Shown here piece after piece: positions 1-8,943 of a stretch of DNA of 64,000 nt. The first letter of the stretch is position 1. Every line of letters begins with the position of its first letter. Below the pieces are notes generated by a model. It made no database searches and was not told the DNA's origin. It was given only the letters and a program-made list of their open reading frames with translations. A program made the translations under genes and the position numbers. The DNA is from Trebonia sp963836195 (GTDB lineage Bacteria; Actinomycetota; Actinomycetes; Streptosporangiales; Streptosporangiaceae): contig CAWIIX010000033.1 in the NCBI GenBank assembly GCA_963836195.1, positions 62,001 through 126,000 of the forward strand, read 5' to 3'.

Positions 1-54
1 TCCCCACCATAGGCGGGGGCACTGACATTCCAGGGGAAGATCGGACCCCCGCCG

Positions 55-768
55 TCAGGTCAGTTCGAGCAGCAGCGCGACGAGGTCGTCCGGGCGGTTC
101 AGCGGGATCAGGTGATCGCTGTCGACCTCCCGGTACCGCCAGTCCTGGCTGGTCTTCGCGCGCTCGGCCGCCGTCCAGAACGCGGAGGCGCGCCCGCCCC
201 CGGTCGGACGGGGCTCCTGGGTGGCCTTGACGTACGTCCGGGTAAAGGGGTACTCCTCGAGCGGTCGCTCCAGCCGGACCGGCTCGGTGAAGCAGCCGAC
301 CGGGTGCGGCGAGCGGCGGGCCGCGGCCCACCCAGCCGCCTCGGCGTCCTCCATCGGCCGCGGCAGCGGCTCCACCAGCCATGTCGCCCCCGGCCCGACG
401 GCACCAGGCCGGTAGCCGGCGCCCGACAGGTCGTCCAGCGACTCGCCGTCGGCGGGCACGAACGCGTCTAGGTAGACCAGGTGCGACACCCGATCGGCGA
501 CGTGCTCGAGGGCGCCGGTCACGACCATGCCGCCATAGGAGAAGCCGAGCAGCACGATGTCGGTCAGGTCCTCGTAGAGGATCGTGTTCACCACGTCGAG
601 CATGTGGGTGGACAGGTTGACCTGCGGCGACGCCAGGTGGGAGCGCTCTCCGATGCCGGTCAGGGACGGGGTGAACACCTCGTACCCCGCCTCGCGCAGC
701 GGCCTGCGGACCAAGCGGAAACCCCAGGACCCGCCCCACGCCCCGTGCACCAGAACAAATGTCGTCAT
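55..768 (-). CDS. alpha/beta hydrolase (esterase-like)
   Basis: This 237-residue protein has the alpha/beta-hydrolase layout. An oxyanion segment LVHGAWGG lies at residues 6-13, the nucleophile elbow GFSYGG puts Ser near residue 77, and a late DSDHLIP segment supplies the likely catalytic His. The family resembles plant-type salicylate/cyanohydrin esterases that are common in actinobacteria; the substrate cannot be read from sequence. I chose the ATG that begins MTTFVLVHG because a 12-residue upstream extension lacks family similarity. It is transcribed divergently from the reductase at 915. Confidence 0.85.
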   Translation of the reverse strand: MTTFVLVHGAWGGSWGFRLVRRPLREAGYEVFTPSLTGIGERSHLASPQVNLSTHMLDVVNTILYEDLTDIVLLGFSYGGMVVTGALEHVADRVSHLVYLDAFVPADGESLDDLSGAGYRPGAVGPGATWLVEPLPRPMEDAEAAGWAAARRSPHPVGCFTEPVRLERPLEEYPFTRTYVKATQEPRPTGGGRASAFWTAAERAKTSQDWRYREVDSDHLIPLNRPDDLVALLLELT

Positions 769-914
769 GACGCGGACGTTAAACCCGCCGCACCGCGCTC
801 GCAATGTGCGCGCACCCCAATTTCACCGGCCGCGGGCGATGAAATTCGGGCGCGCGTAATGTCAACATTCGCAGCCTGGGACGACGCCCAGCGAGGATCC
901 TCCGGAGGTGCAGG

Positions 915-1484
915 GTGGGCGACACAAGCACGGGAACCGGCAAGGTGGTCGTGAATAGGAGCATGTCGCTCGACGGTTTCATCGCCGGCCCCGGCGACGC
1001 GATGGACTGGATCTTCGACCACCTGCCGGGCGGCGTGGAAACCATGTTCCCCGACGTCATGGCGGCCACCGGCGCGGCCCTCATCGGCCGGCGGACCAGC
1101 GATGTGGGCGACCGGATGGCCGACCCGGACAACGACGAGCCCGAGCCCGGCTACGACGCGGGGGCGCTGTTCGTCCTCACCCACCGGCCGCCGGCCGAGC
1201 CGGTCCCCGGCGTCACGTTCCTGACCGGCGATATCGGGGAGGCCGTGGCGACCGCGCTGCGGGCGGCCGACGGCAAGAACCTCGAGATCCTCGGCGCCGA
1301 CGTCGCCGCCCAGTGCCTGCGGGCTGGGCTGGTGGACGAGATCATGGTGTTCGTCGTGCCGGTGCTGCTCGGCGACGGGGTTCGCTTCTTCTCGTCACCG
1401 GATCTGGGCCGCATCGACCTGGAGCCGATCGAAAGCACCCGGTCGGGAGACCTGACCGTCCTCCGGTTCCGCGTCCTCAAGTAG
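915..1484 (+). CDS. dihydrofolate reductase-like protein (RibD C-terminal domain)
   Basis: The 189-residue product opens with the beta strand and loop of RibD-C/DHFR-like reductases (VVNRSMSLDGFIAGPGDAMD) and has the later NAD(P)-site pattern LEILGADVAAQCLRAGLVDE and the strand VFVVPVLLGDGVRFF. Such proteins are NAD(P)H-dependent reductases of unknown physiological substrate and are abundant in actinobacteria. Translation starts at GTG with a GGAGG Shine-Dalgarno at 903-907. About 146 bp separate it from the divergent hydrolase, so both promoters probably lie there. Confidence 0.85.
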   Translation: MGDTSTGTGKVVVNRSMSLDGFIAGPGDAMDWIFDHLPGGVETMFPDVMAATGAALIGRRTSDVGDRMADPDNDEPEPGYDAGALFVLTHRPPAEPVPGVTFLTGDIGEAVATALRAADGKNLEILGADVAAQCLRAGLVDEIMVFVVPVLLGDGVRFFSSPDLGRIDLEPIESTRSGDLTVLRFRVLK

Positions 1485-1525
1485 CGCCGAGCCCAGGCCG
1501 TCACCGACTTACGTCCCGCCGCCGG

Positions 1526-1648
1526 GCGCTGTCTGGCCACCGGGCCCGAAAATCGGCGACGACGACGCCGCCGTGGCGCTGTCTGGCCACCGGGCCCCGG
1601 AAATCGGCGACATCGACGCCGCTGCGGCGCTGTCTGGCCACCGGGCCC
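1526..1648. repeat. 50-bp tandem repeat, about 2.5 copies
   Basis: A 22-base core (GCGCTGTCTGGCC followed by ACCGGGCCC) occurs at 1526-1547, 1576-1597 and 1627-1648. The 28- and 29-base stretches between cores also resemble each other (both contain AATCGGCGAC and CGACGCCGC), so the unit is a tandem repeat of about 50 bp and not a spacer-bearing array. The surrounding 1485-2028 has no gene I can support; its last 50 bases are AT-rich and probably hold the promoter of the HNH gene. Confidence 0.8.
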
Positions 1649-2028
1649 GATCGTCCGGCCACACCGACGCCGCCGGCCTGCAACGCCGCCTGGCACCCAC
1701 CAGGCAAGGCCGGCCGGGTTCTTCGACTGCGACTTTGCCGGGTCCGCCACGCCCGAAGGGAACCTGGCCTCCGCCGGCTTCACTTGGGTGCCCCTGCACG
1801 TCCGTCACGTTGTCGGTGTTCTAGCGACTGCCCAGCTAGGGGTTGCCGACGGCCTCGAGCGGGCCCTCGCCGGAACTCGCCGTTTCCCCGGAGAGCGATC
1901 CCCGCCCACACACGGCCCGAGGTTAGGTAAGTGTGTCCATTAGGTAAGCCTTTTGCGGAGTCGTCTGTCATGGGGGCGAGATATTATTCGATTATAAGTT
2001 TCAGCGGATAAGGAGAGGAGGAACCCTG

Positions 2029-4416
2029 ATGGAACAGGAGCCCGGCCAAGACCCGGAAAACGACGGCCCGGCCGGCCCGCAGCCGCCCCCGGGTTCCCCC
2101 CCGCCCGGCGCGAGCTCTCCCGGGCCCGACGCCTCGAGTGAAGGCGCCGATGCCGATGCTGGGGCCGGCGGTGACGACGGCGAGAGCGTCTTCGGCCCGT
2201 GGGATGCGCTGGAGGGCACGCTCGGGGCGGCGAAGGAGCGGGAGGAGCTGCTGGCCGGGTTCGCCCCGGGCGGCGTCTGGGACCAGCACCCGCCGGGCCC
2301 GGAGCTGGGCGCCGCCGTGGCCCGGGCGGCCGGTGCCGATTGGCGGTGCGGCCTGGCGACCGGGCCGGAGATGATCGGCCTGCTGCGGGCGATGGCGGCG
2401 CAGCAGTCGTGGGCGGCCGCGGGCGCCCTGGGCGTGATCCGCTCCCTGATCCGCGACGACGACCCGGCGTTCCTGGCCCGGTCGCGGCACGGGGACCTGC
2501 CTGATGAGTGGGACGACTCCCTGGTCCACGAGATCTCCCTGGCGCTGGCGGTGTCGGCGCCGTCGGCCGCCAAGACGACCCGCGCGGCGTGGGAGCTCGG
2601 CGCCCGGCTGCCCGGGGTCGAGCTGCTGCTGCGGGACGGGACGCTGGACCTGCCGCGGGCCAAGCTGATCATCGAGGTCTTCGAGGGGCTGTCCGACGAG
2701 GACGCCGCCAAGGCGGAAGGGCTGCTCTTGCCCCGGCTGGTCGAGCCGCCGCGCAAGACCTACACGCAGGTCGAGCGGATCGCGACGGCGATCGCGGCCG
2801 AGGTCGACCCGGAGCTGGCCGAGCGCCGGCGGAGGGCGGCGGAACGGCACCTGTCGCGGGTGACGATGTTCCGCGAGCAGTCGGGCGCGGTCGCCTTGTC
2901 GGGCCGGGATCTGCCGGCCGACGAGACGCTGGCCGCGTTCGCGCACGTGAACGCCCGCGCCGGGGTGTACAGGGAGTCGGGGGCGTTCCCGGAGGAGGGG
3001 ATGGACCGGCTGCGGGCGACCGCCTACCTGGACATCCTCAACGAGATCGCCGCCGCCGACCGGATCGCCTACGGGCGGCTCATCCACGAGACCGCCCCCG
3101 ACGCCCCTAACGATGACGTCCCCGACGACGACGCCCCCGAAGGCCCCGATGCCCCGGGCGCCGAGGCTGGCCGGGGCGGGTCCGATTGCCCCTGCGACGA
3201 GTGCGACGGCCGGTGCGCGCCGCCCGACGACAGCGACTTCCCCGACGATAGCGACTTCCCCGACGACGGCGGACCGGGCGACGGCGAACCCGGCGACGGC
3301 GAACCGGGCGGTCCCGGCAGCGGCGGCCCGCGCGGCGGCAGCGAGCCGCCCGCCCCCGGCGGCAGCGCAGGACCCGGCGCCGACGGCGACCGCGGCTCGC
3401 GCCTCGATCAGGGCCGCCCACCCGGCAGTCACGGCGGACCCGATCCCGGTCCCGGTCCCGGTCCCGATCCCGATCCCGAACCCGATCCGGACCCCGGCCC
3501 CGGCCTCAGTCCCGGCCCGGGTGACGCTCATCGCGGCGGCGGGGGAGTCGGCGACGACCACCGTCCGGGAGCCGCCGCGACCCCATCGCGGTCGCCGTTC
3601 CTGCGGCCGCCCGACGGGCCGCCGCCCACGCTGACGGACCTGGTGCTCCCGCTCGCGACCCTCCTCGGCCTGGCCGAGCGGCCCGGCGAGGGACACGGGC
3701 TCGGCGCCCTCGACCCCGCCCTGTGCCGGGCGCTGGCGGCCACCGCCGCCCTCAGCCCCCACACCACCGTCTGCGTCACCGCCACCGACCCCGACGGCAT
3801 CGCGATCGGCCACGGCTGCGTCAAGCCCGGCCGGCTCGCCCGACCGCCCGCCGGGCCGCCCCCGCCCCTGATCGCGCTCCCCGCCCGGATCAACCTCACC
3901 ATCACCACGGCCCGCCTGGCCGAGCTACGCGCGCAGCCGGAAGCCGGACCGCCCGGGCCGCCCGGGCAGCCGGATACTGGCTGGGCATTCGCCCGCCGCG
4001 GACCGGGACCGCCGGGCGACCCGGACTGGTGCGGCCCCTGGGCGCTGACGCTGCCCAGCGGCCTGGAGCTCGGCGTGGACCTGGAGCCCGTGCCCACGTT
4101 CGACTGCGATCACCGCAACGAGTCGCACGCCTACCAGCCCAACGCGACCCTCCGCCACCTGGTCCAGATCCGCGATTACACGTGCACGTTCCCGCCCTGC
4201 AACCGCCATGCAAGGGAATCAGACTTCGAGCACGCGACCCCCTACGACCAGGGCGGACGGACGTGCGCGTGCAACGCCGGGGCCAGAAGCCGCAAATGCC
4301 ACCGAGTCAAGCAGTCGCGGGGCTGGAGCGTCACCCAGCCCAAACCCGGCTGGCACCAGTGGACCACCCCCCGCGGCCGCACCTACACCCAAGGCCCCAA
4401 GCAATACCCAGTCTAA
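2029..4416 (+). CDS. DUF222 / HNH endonuclease-like protein (13E12-type)
   Basis: This 795-residue protein belongs to the DUF222-HNH family found in many copies in actinobacteria. A helical DUF222 region covers roughly residues 60-360. A long disordered linker rich in Asp, Pro and Gly follows (about 360-520, with many DP/GP dipeptides), and an HNH module lies near residues 713-765 with CTFPPC, then DFEHATPYDQGG, then a CxC and a CH pair that look zinc-binding. It is longer than most family members because of the linker. The start is fixed by AGGAGAGGAGG at 2011-2021. Family function is uncertain; DNA cleavage or repeat-associated mobility are usual guesses. Confidence 0.85.
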   Translation: MEQEPGQDPENDGPAGPQPPPGSPPPGASSPGPDASSEGADADAGAGGDDGESVFGPWDALEGTLGAAKEREELLAGFAPGGVWDQHPPGPELGAAVARAAGADWRCGLATGPEMIGLLRAMAAQQSWAAAGALGVIRSLIRDDDPAFLARSRHGDLPDEWDDSLVHEISLALAVSAPSAAKTTRAAWELGARLPGVELLLRDGTLDLPRAKLIIEVFEGLSDEDAAKAEGLLLPRLVEPPRKTYTQVERIATAIAAEVDPELAERRRRAAERHLSRVTMFREQSGAVALSGRDLPADETLAAFAHVNARAGVYRESGAFPEEGMDRLRATAYLDILNEIAAADRIAYGRLIHETAPDAPNDDVPDDDAPEGPDAPGAEAGRGGSDCPCDECDGRCAPPDDSDFPDDSDFPDDGGPGDGEPGDGEPGGPGSGGPRGGSEPPAPGGSAGPGADGDRGSRLDQGRPPGSHGGPDPGPGPGPDPDPEPDPDPGPGLSPGPGDAHRGGGGVGDDHRPGAAATPSRSPFLRPPDGPPPTLTDLVLPLATLLGLAERPGEGHGLGALDPALCRALAATAALSPHTTVCVTATDPDGIAIGHGCVKPGRLARPPAGPPPPLIALPARINLTITTARLAELRAQPEAGPPGPPGQPDTGWAFARRGPGPPGDPDWCGPWALTLPSGLELGVDLEPVPTFDCDHRNESHAYQPNATLRHLVQIRDYTCTFPPCNRHARESDFEHATPYDQGGRTCACNAGARSRKCHRVKQSRGWSVTQPKPGWHQWTTPRGRTYTQGPKQYPV

Positions 4417-4497
4417 GCAGGGAGCAGCAGGCTTAGTAGACCAACTGGTGCTGCCACTCGGTCTCGGCCTGGCTGTCCAGTTCGGCCGCCGCCGGGC

Positions 4498-4986
4498 TCA
4501 GGCCGGCAGGTGCTTCTCGATTGCCGCCAGCACCTCGGGGTCGTCCGGCACCGTCCGCGGCCGGAACCGCGCCAGCACCGTCCCGTCCGGGCCGAGCAGG
4601 AACTTCTCGAAGTTCCACTGGACATCGCCCGCCGCCCCGTCGGCGTCGGGGACTGCGGTCAGCTCGTCGTAGATCGGGTGCCGCCCCTCCCCATTGACCT
4701 CGATCTTCTCGAACATCGGGAACGTCACCCCGTAGGTCGTCGAGCAGAACTCCTCGATCTCCTCGGCGGTTCCGGGCTCCTGCCCCATGAACTGGTTGCA
4801 GGGGAAGCCGACGACCGAGAAACCGCGGTCGGCCAGCCGTTCATGCAGCGCCTCGAGCGCCGCGTACTGCGGGGTGAGCCCGCACTTGGAGGCGACGTTG
4901 ACCACGAGCAGCGTCTTGCCCGCGAGCGTGCCGAGCGAGGCGTCCTCGCCGGACAGGGTCTTCACGGGAATGTCATAGAGAGTCAC
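4498..4986 (-). CDS. glutathione peroxidase-family thiol peroxidase
   Basis: The 162-residue product has the GPx fold signatures. NVASKCGLTPQY places the peroxidatic Cys (not selenocysteine) at residue 35, FPCNQFMGQEPG carries the conserved Gln and a second Cys, and VQWNFEKFL carries the Trp-Asn pair. Cys-type bacterial enzymes usually take electrons from thioredoxin, and actinobacteria generally lack glutathione, so a thioredoxin-dependent peroxide-scavenging role in the cytoplasm is inferred. It starts 3 bases after the stop of the dihydropteroate synthase gene, so the two are probably one operon. Confidence 0.93.
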   Translation of the reverse strand: MTLYDIPVKTLSGEDASLGTLAGKTLLVVNVASKCGLTPQYAALEALHERLADRGFSVVGFPCNQFMGQEPGTAEEIEEFCSTTYGVTFPMFEKIEVNGEGRHPIYDELTAVPDADGAAGDVQWNFEKFLLGPDGTVLARFRPRTVPDDPEVLAAIEKHLPA

Positions 4987-4989
4987 GCG

Positions 4990-5904
4990 CTAAACGCTAC
5001 CGGTCCCGTCGGCGACTCCGAGTCCTCCACCACGACCAAGGCGCCTGTCCGCCGCCTCGCGGGCGATGGCCGCCAGCAAGGCGAGCGCGTCGTGAGCGGC
5101 GGCGACATCGTGGGTGCGAATGTAGTCGGCGCCCTGCCAGGCGGCGAAGATTTCCGCCGCGAGGGTGGCCGGCCCCGACCGGGCGACGTCCCGGCCGGTG
5201 AGCGCGCGCAAGAAGGACTTACGCGACGGTGACACCAGGACCGGCACGCCGAAGGCGTCCTTCAGTTCCCGGATCCCTGCCAGTGCCGCCAGCGAGGGAC
5301 CGGGAGTGCTGCCAAGGAAGTAGCCAAGTCCGGGGTCGATGACGAGCCGGTCCCGGCCGATGCCGGCCGCCTGCAGCGCGGCCAGCCGCCGGCTGAAAAA
5401 GCGGAGGGTCCCTTCCCAGACCGCCGCCGGATCGGTCATTACCCGGGTGGCGGTCCCGCTCGCCTGCACGGCGTGCATGACGACCAGATGGCACTGCGAT
5501 GCCGCCAGGGCCGGGTAAAGGCCGGGGTCGTCGAACCCGTGGATGTCGTTGAGGCAGGCCGCGCCGGCTGAGATGGCGAACCGGAGGGTTTCGGGCCGGT
5601 ACGAGTCCACCGAGACGGGAACCCCGTCCGCGGCCAACTGCTCCAGGACAGGGGCAAGCCGCCGCCGTTCCTCCGCGACCGGAACCGGCGCGGAATCGGG
5701 GTGACTGGCGGCCGGGCCGAGCTCAATGATGTCGGCGCCGTCAGCGCGCAGACCGCGGGCGTGCGCGACCGCAACCGCGGGGTCGAGGTAGCAGCCGCCG
5801 TCAGAGAACGAGTCCTCGGTGATGTTGACGATCCCGACGATGCGGGGACTTCCCGCCGGAAGCAGCGGGCCGGGCGCCGGAATTCCGGGAAGAGGGCTGC
5901 TCAT
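4990..5904 (-). CDS. folP: dihydropteroate synthase, Sul-like variant
   Basis: Dihydropteroate synthase joins pABA to dihydropterin pyrophosphate in folate synthesis. The 304-residue protein has the N-terminal loop VNITEDSFSDGG and the C-terminal pterin/phosphate segment SRKSFLRALTGR. It departs from ordinary FolP where those have DxGGESTRPG: here the segment is IIELGPAASHPDSAPV. It also has DPGLGYFLG, CLNDIHGF and LVVMHAVQ, which as I recall are the patterns of plasmid Sul1/Sul2 proteins. No other folate genes are adjacent. The call to the enzyme family is firm; sulfonamide insensitivity is only a hypothesis. Confidence 0.9.
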   Translation of the reverse strand: MSSPLPGIPAPGPLLPAGSPRIVGIVNITEDSFSDGGCYLDPAVAVAHARGLRADGADIIELGPAASHPDSAPVPVAEERRRLAPVLEQLAADGVPVSVDSYRPETLRFAISAGAACLNDIHGFDDPGLYPALAASQCHLVVMHAVQASGTATRVMTDPAAVWEGTLRFFSRRLAALQAAGIGRDRLVIDPGLGYFLGSTPGPSLAALAGIRELKDAFGVPVLVSPSRKSFLRALTGRDVARSGPATLAAEIFAAWQGADYIRTHDVAAAHDALALLAAIAREAADRRLGRGGGLGVADGTGSV

Positions 5905-6034
5905 ACGCGCGCTCCTGCAGACGGCATCAGATGCTCGCCCAGGCGCACGGCTACCCGGGCATCAGCCCGGCAGGCCGCTCCCCGGTGGTGCTCCACCCGA
6001 ACGCCAGTCACGACCTGGCATCACCCTACGGTGC

Positions 6035-6064
6035 GGGCCCAGCCCGTCGCAACGGGCTGGGCCC
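6035..6064. other. perfect 13-bp stem hairpin between divergent genes
   Basis: GGGCCCAGCCCGT (6035-6047) pairs perfectly with ACGGGCTGGGCCC (6052-6064) around a CGCA tetraloop. It lies in the 275-bp gap between two divergent genes, so it is not the terminator of either flanking gene. It could be an insulating terminator, an attenuator in a long leader of the aminotransferase transcript, or a short repeat. No T tract follows. Confidence 0.6.
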
Positions 6065-6114
6065 GGTGCCTCCCGAAGCGGGTGAATCCTTGCCGTCGGC
6101 CGCACGTCGTCTTA

Positions 6115-6153
6115 GACTGAACATTCAGTCAATGACTAAATGAATATTCAGTC
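6115..6153. promoter_or_regulatory. double TetR-type operator upstream of aminotransferase
   Basis: A perfect palindrome GACTGAA-CA-TTCAGTC occupies 6115-6130. A second site at 6138-6153 has a degenerate left half (AAATGAA) and an exact right half TTCAGTC; their centres are 23 bp apart. The same motif recurs at four other promoters in this window, and one of them precedes the TetR gene itself. The position 27-65 bp before the GTG start at 6180 suits repression. Confidence 0.8.
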
Positions 6154-6179
6154 AGTCAATCTCCGGAAGAGGCGCCACC

Positions 6180-7542
6180 GTGCTCACCACGGCCAACAGC
6201 AGACTCGCCGACATCATCGCCGACCAGGAATCAATCTTCGTCAAGCGGCAGCCGAAATCCGCCCTGCTGGCCGCCCGGGCCAGGAACGTGCTGGCCGGCG
6301 GAGTCACCTCGAGCTGGCAGATCACCCAGCCGCAGCCGGTCTGGCTCAGCCACGGGGTCGGCGCCAAGGTCTACGACGCCGACGGCAACGAGTACGTCGA
6401 CCTGCACGGCGGGTACGGCGCGGCGCTGGCCGGCCACGCGCACCCGGCCATCGTCCGGGCGGTGCGCGACCAGGTCGGCCGGGGCACGCACTTCGCCCAG
6501 CCGACCGAGGACGCGATCGTGGTCGCGGGCGAGCTGGCCCGCCGCTGGACCCTGCCGCGCTGGCGGTTCGCCAACTCGGGCACCGAGGCCACTATGGACG
6601 CCGTCCACCTGATGCGCTCGTATACCGGGCGCGACCTGATCATCAAGGTCGAGGGCGGCTACCACGGCCACCACGACTCGGTCCAGGTCTCGGTGATGCC
6701 CGACCCGGATGAGGCCGGCCCGCGCGATCACCCCAACCAGGTTCCGTCCTCCTCCGGCATCCCGGCCGCGATCACCGACCTCACGCTGATAGCGACCTTC
6801 AACGACCTGGACAGCGTCGCCCGGCTGCTCAATGCCCACGAGGGCAAGGTCGCCGGGATGATCGTCGAGCCGATCATGATGAACGCCGGCATCATCCCGC
6901 CGCTCCCGGGCTATCTGGCCGGCCTGCAGGGACGTGCTGCACGCGCACGGCGCGCTGCTCACGTTCGACGAGGTCAAGACCGGTCTCACGGTCGGCCCGG
7001 GCGGGGTCACCGCCGCCTCCGGGGTGACACCCGACCTGGTCTGCCTGGCCAAGTCGCTCGGCGGGGGAGTGGCGGTCGCCGCCGTCGGCGGCAGCGCCGA
7101 CGTGATGGAGCACGTCGCCAACGGCGGCTACGAGATGGTCGGCACCTTCAACGGCAACCCGCTTGCGATGGCCGCCGCCCGGGCGATGCTGACCGAGGTC
7201 GCGACCGATGCGGCCTACCAGCAGATCGACGGGCTGCGACTACGCGCCGCCGAAGGGATCGGCGCGGTCATCGACGAGTTCGGGATGAACGGGCGGGTGG
7301 TGACGGCCGGCGCCAAGGGCTGCGTGGTGTTCGGGGCGGGCGAGGTCCGCGACTACCGCGAGTTCCTCGCCATCGACGATTCGATGAGCCACGCGCACTG
7401 GCTGTTCCAACACAACGGCGGGGTCTTCCTGCCCCCGTGGGGCAAGGTCGAGCAGTGGCTCATCTCGGTCCAGCACGATGAATCGGACATAAATCAACTC
7501 GTCACGAACTTCCGCTCATTCGCCGCAGCGGTAAGCGTGTAG
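6180..7542 (+). CDS. class III aminotransferase (GSAM-like), frameshifted
   Basis: A PLP-dependent class III aminotransferase of about 453 residues, resembling glutamate-1-semialdehyde aminotransferases. The N-terminal part has the cofactor segments DADGNEYVDLHGGYGA, NSGTEATMDAVHL and KVEGGYHGHHDS. After about residue 250 the frame changes: the codons for PGYLAGL continue as DVLHAHGALLTFDEVKTG only if one base is removed near 6928. The second part has LVCLAKSLGGG with the expected PLP lysine. The GTG start is preceded by GGAAGAGG, and a double TetR-type operator lies upstream. It is either a recent pseudogene or a consensus error; I favour the latter because both halves look fully conserved. 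Confidence 0.8.
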
Positions 7543-7634
7543 CGCACGATGCGGACGCCGCTTCTCCGGATGACAGCCGCAATGCATTCTTAACAGTCCA
7601 AATCTTGCGGCCGCGTCGGTCGGGGAGTCTAATT

Positions 7635-7650
7635 GACCGAACATTCAGTC
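7635..7650. promoter_or_regulatory. TetR-type operator upstream of ABC importer genes
   Basis: GACCGAA-CA-TTCAGTC matches the shared regulon motif at 13 of 14 half-site positions. It sits 30 bp before the TTG start of the binding-protein gene at 7680. A longer reading from 7605 would put this operator inside the coding sequence, which supports the later start. Confidence 0.75.
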
Positions 7651-7679
7651 AAGGTCGCGCCAGCGTAGGGAGACGGCCG

Positions 7680-8930
7680 TTGGTACACCCGCGTGAAGGC
7701 TGGCAGGGCCACGGCGTCCCGCGCCGTCGGTTCCTCAAGGGCGGCGTCGGGCTGTCCGCGCTGGCGGCGCTCGGCGCCGGCGGCGCGCTGACCGGGTGCG
7801 CGTCTGACCTGACTGGCTCGGGCACACTGCCGCTGCCCAGGCCCAACAATCCGGTGCAATGGCCGATCTTCGCCAACAACACCGCGATCAAGCCGGGGCT
7901 CGCGCCCGAGCGGGACGCGACGCTCCAGGTGTACATCTGGACCGCGTACATCAACCAGGCCTGCGTCAACGCCTTCGCGAAGAAGTACAAGTGCAAGGTC
8001 CAGCTGACCACGTTCGACACGATGGACGAGGCGTTGTCGAAACTGCGCAGCGGGCTCAGCTTCGACGTCCTCGTGGGCGCGACCCCCGACGTCATGGGCC
8101 AGCTGGTCGAGGGCCAGCTGGCCCAGCCGCTGAGCCATTCCTACATCCCGAACATCGCGCAGGCCTGGCCGGACTACACCGACCCGTTCTACGACAAGCA
8201 GTGGCAGTACACGGTCCCGTACACGATCTACACGACCGGGATCAGCTGGCGGAAGGACCTGGTGCACGAGAACCCCTACGCGATGGCGAACGCGTGGACG
8301 ATGCCGTGGCAGCCCAAGTACCGGGGGCGGGTGGCGATCCTCGACGACTACCGCGAGGGCATCTGCCTGGGGCTGATGAAGAACGGCATCTTCAACCTCA
8401 ACACCAGCAACTACCAGCAGATCTCGCTGGCCAGGCAGTCGCTCCAGGACCTGAGCGGCCTGGTCAACCTGATCATCAACAACAACGACTACTCCGACGT
8501 CCCCGGCGGCCAGACCTGGATCACCAACGCCTGGTCGGGCGACATGGCCGCCGCCGCGTCCTACATGCCCAAGGGCGTCAACGTCGATGTGGTCGGCTAC
8601 TGGGTCCCGCCCAACGGCCGGTGCCCGGTCAACAACGACACGATGGTGGTGCTCAAGTCGGCCGCCAGCCCGGTGCTCGGCCACCTGTTCCTCAACTACC
8701 TGCTCGACCTGCCCAACGCGCTCGAGAACATCTCCTGGAACGGCTACATGCAGCCGCTCAACGGGGTGACGCCGCAGGTGCTGGTCAAGGAGCAGATCCT
8801 GCCGCCGTCGCTCACCTCGACGGTGGTGACGCCGACGAACTTCCGCCAGGGCCTGTTCGAGCTCCAGCTCCCGGTCGACGCGGACGCGCTCTGGCAGCAG
8901 GCCTGGCTCGTGGTCAGCAACGGGATGTAG
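7680..8930 (+). CDS. polyamine-type ABC transporter substrate-binding lipoprotein
   Basis: The 416-residue product begins with a twin-arginine signal (RRRFLKGG), a hydrophobic stretch and a lipobox LTGC, so it is probably a Tat-exported lipoprotein held on the outer face of the membrane. The mature part has the periplasmic-binding layout of PotD/PotF-type proteins, for example LQVYIWTAYINQACVNAFAK near the start, where family members read a similar strand. I chose TTG at 7680 because GGGAGA lies just upstream and the operator would otherwise be coding. It heads a binding protein-permease-permease operon; the ATPase is encoded at 12455. Substrate specificity is inferred only as a cationic or amine compound. 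Confidence 0.85.
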   Translation: MVHPREGWQGHGVPRRRFLKGGVGLSALAALGAGGALTGCASDLTGSGTLPLPRPNNPVQWPIFANNTAIKPGLAPERDATLQVYIWTAYINQACVNAFAKKYKCKVQLTTFDTMDEALSKLRSGLSFDVLVGATPDVMGQLVEGQLAQPLSHSYIPNIAQAWPDYTDPFYDKQWQYTVPYTIYTTGISWRKDLVHENPYAMANAWTMPWQPKYRGRVAILDDYREGICLGLMKNGIFNLNTSNYQQISLARQSLQDLSGLVNLIINNNDYSDVPGGQTWITNAWSGDMAAAASYMPKGVNVDVVGYWVPPNGRCPVNNDTMVVLKSAASPVLGHLFLNYLLDLPNALENISWNGYMQPLNGVTPQVLVKEQILPPSLTSTVVTPTNFRQGLFELQLPVDADALWQQAWLVVSNGM

Positions 8931-8943
8931 GGGAGGGGCGACC

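Noticed and set aside
1526..1648. Possible three-repeat CRISPR
   Set aside because: The intervals between cores resemble each other, so it is a degenerate 50-bp tandem repeat; no cas genes.
1984..3813. 609-codon minus-strand open frame opposite the HNH gene
   Set aside because: It is the antisense shadow of a GC-rich gene. It consists of Gly/Arg/Val-rich low-complexity sequence with no domain, while the plus strand has a strong ribosome site and DUF222/HNH motifs.
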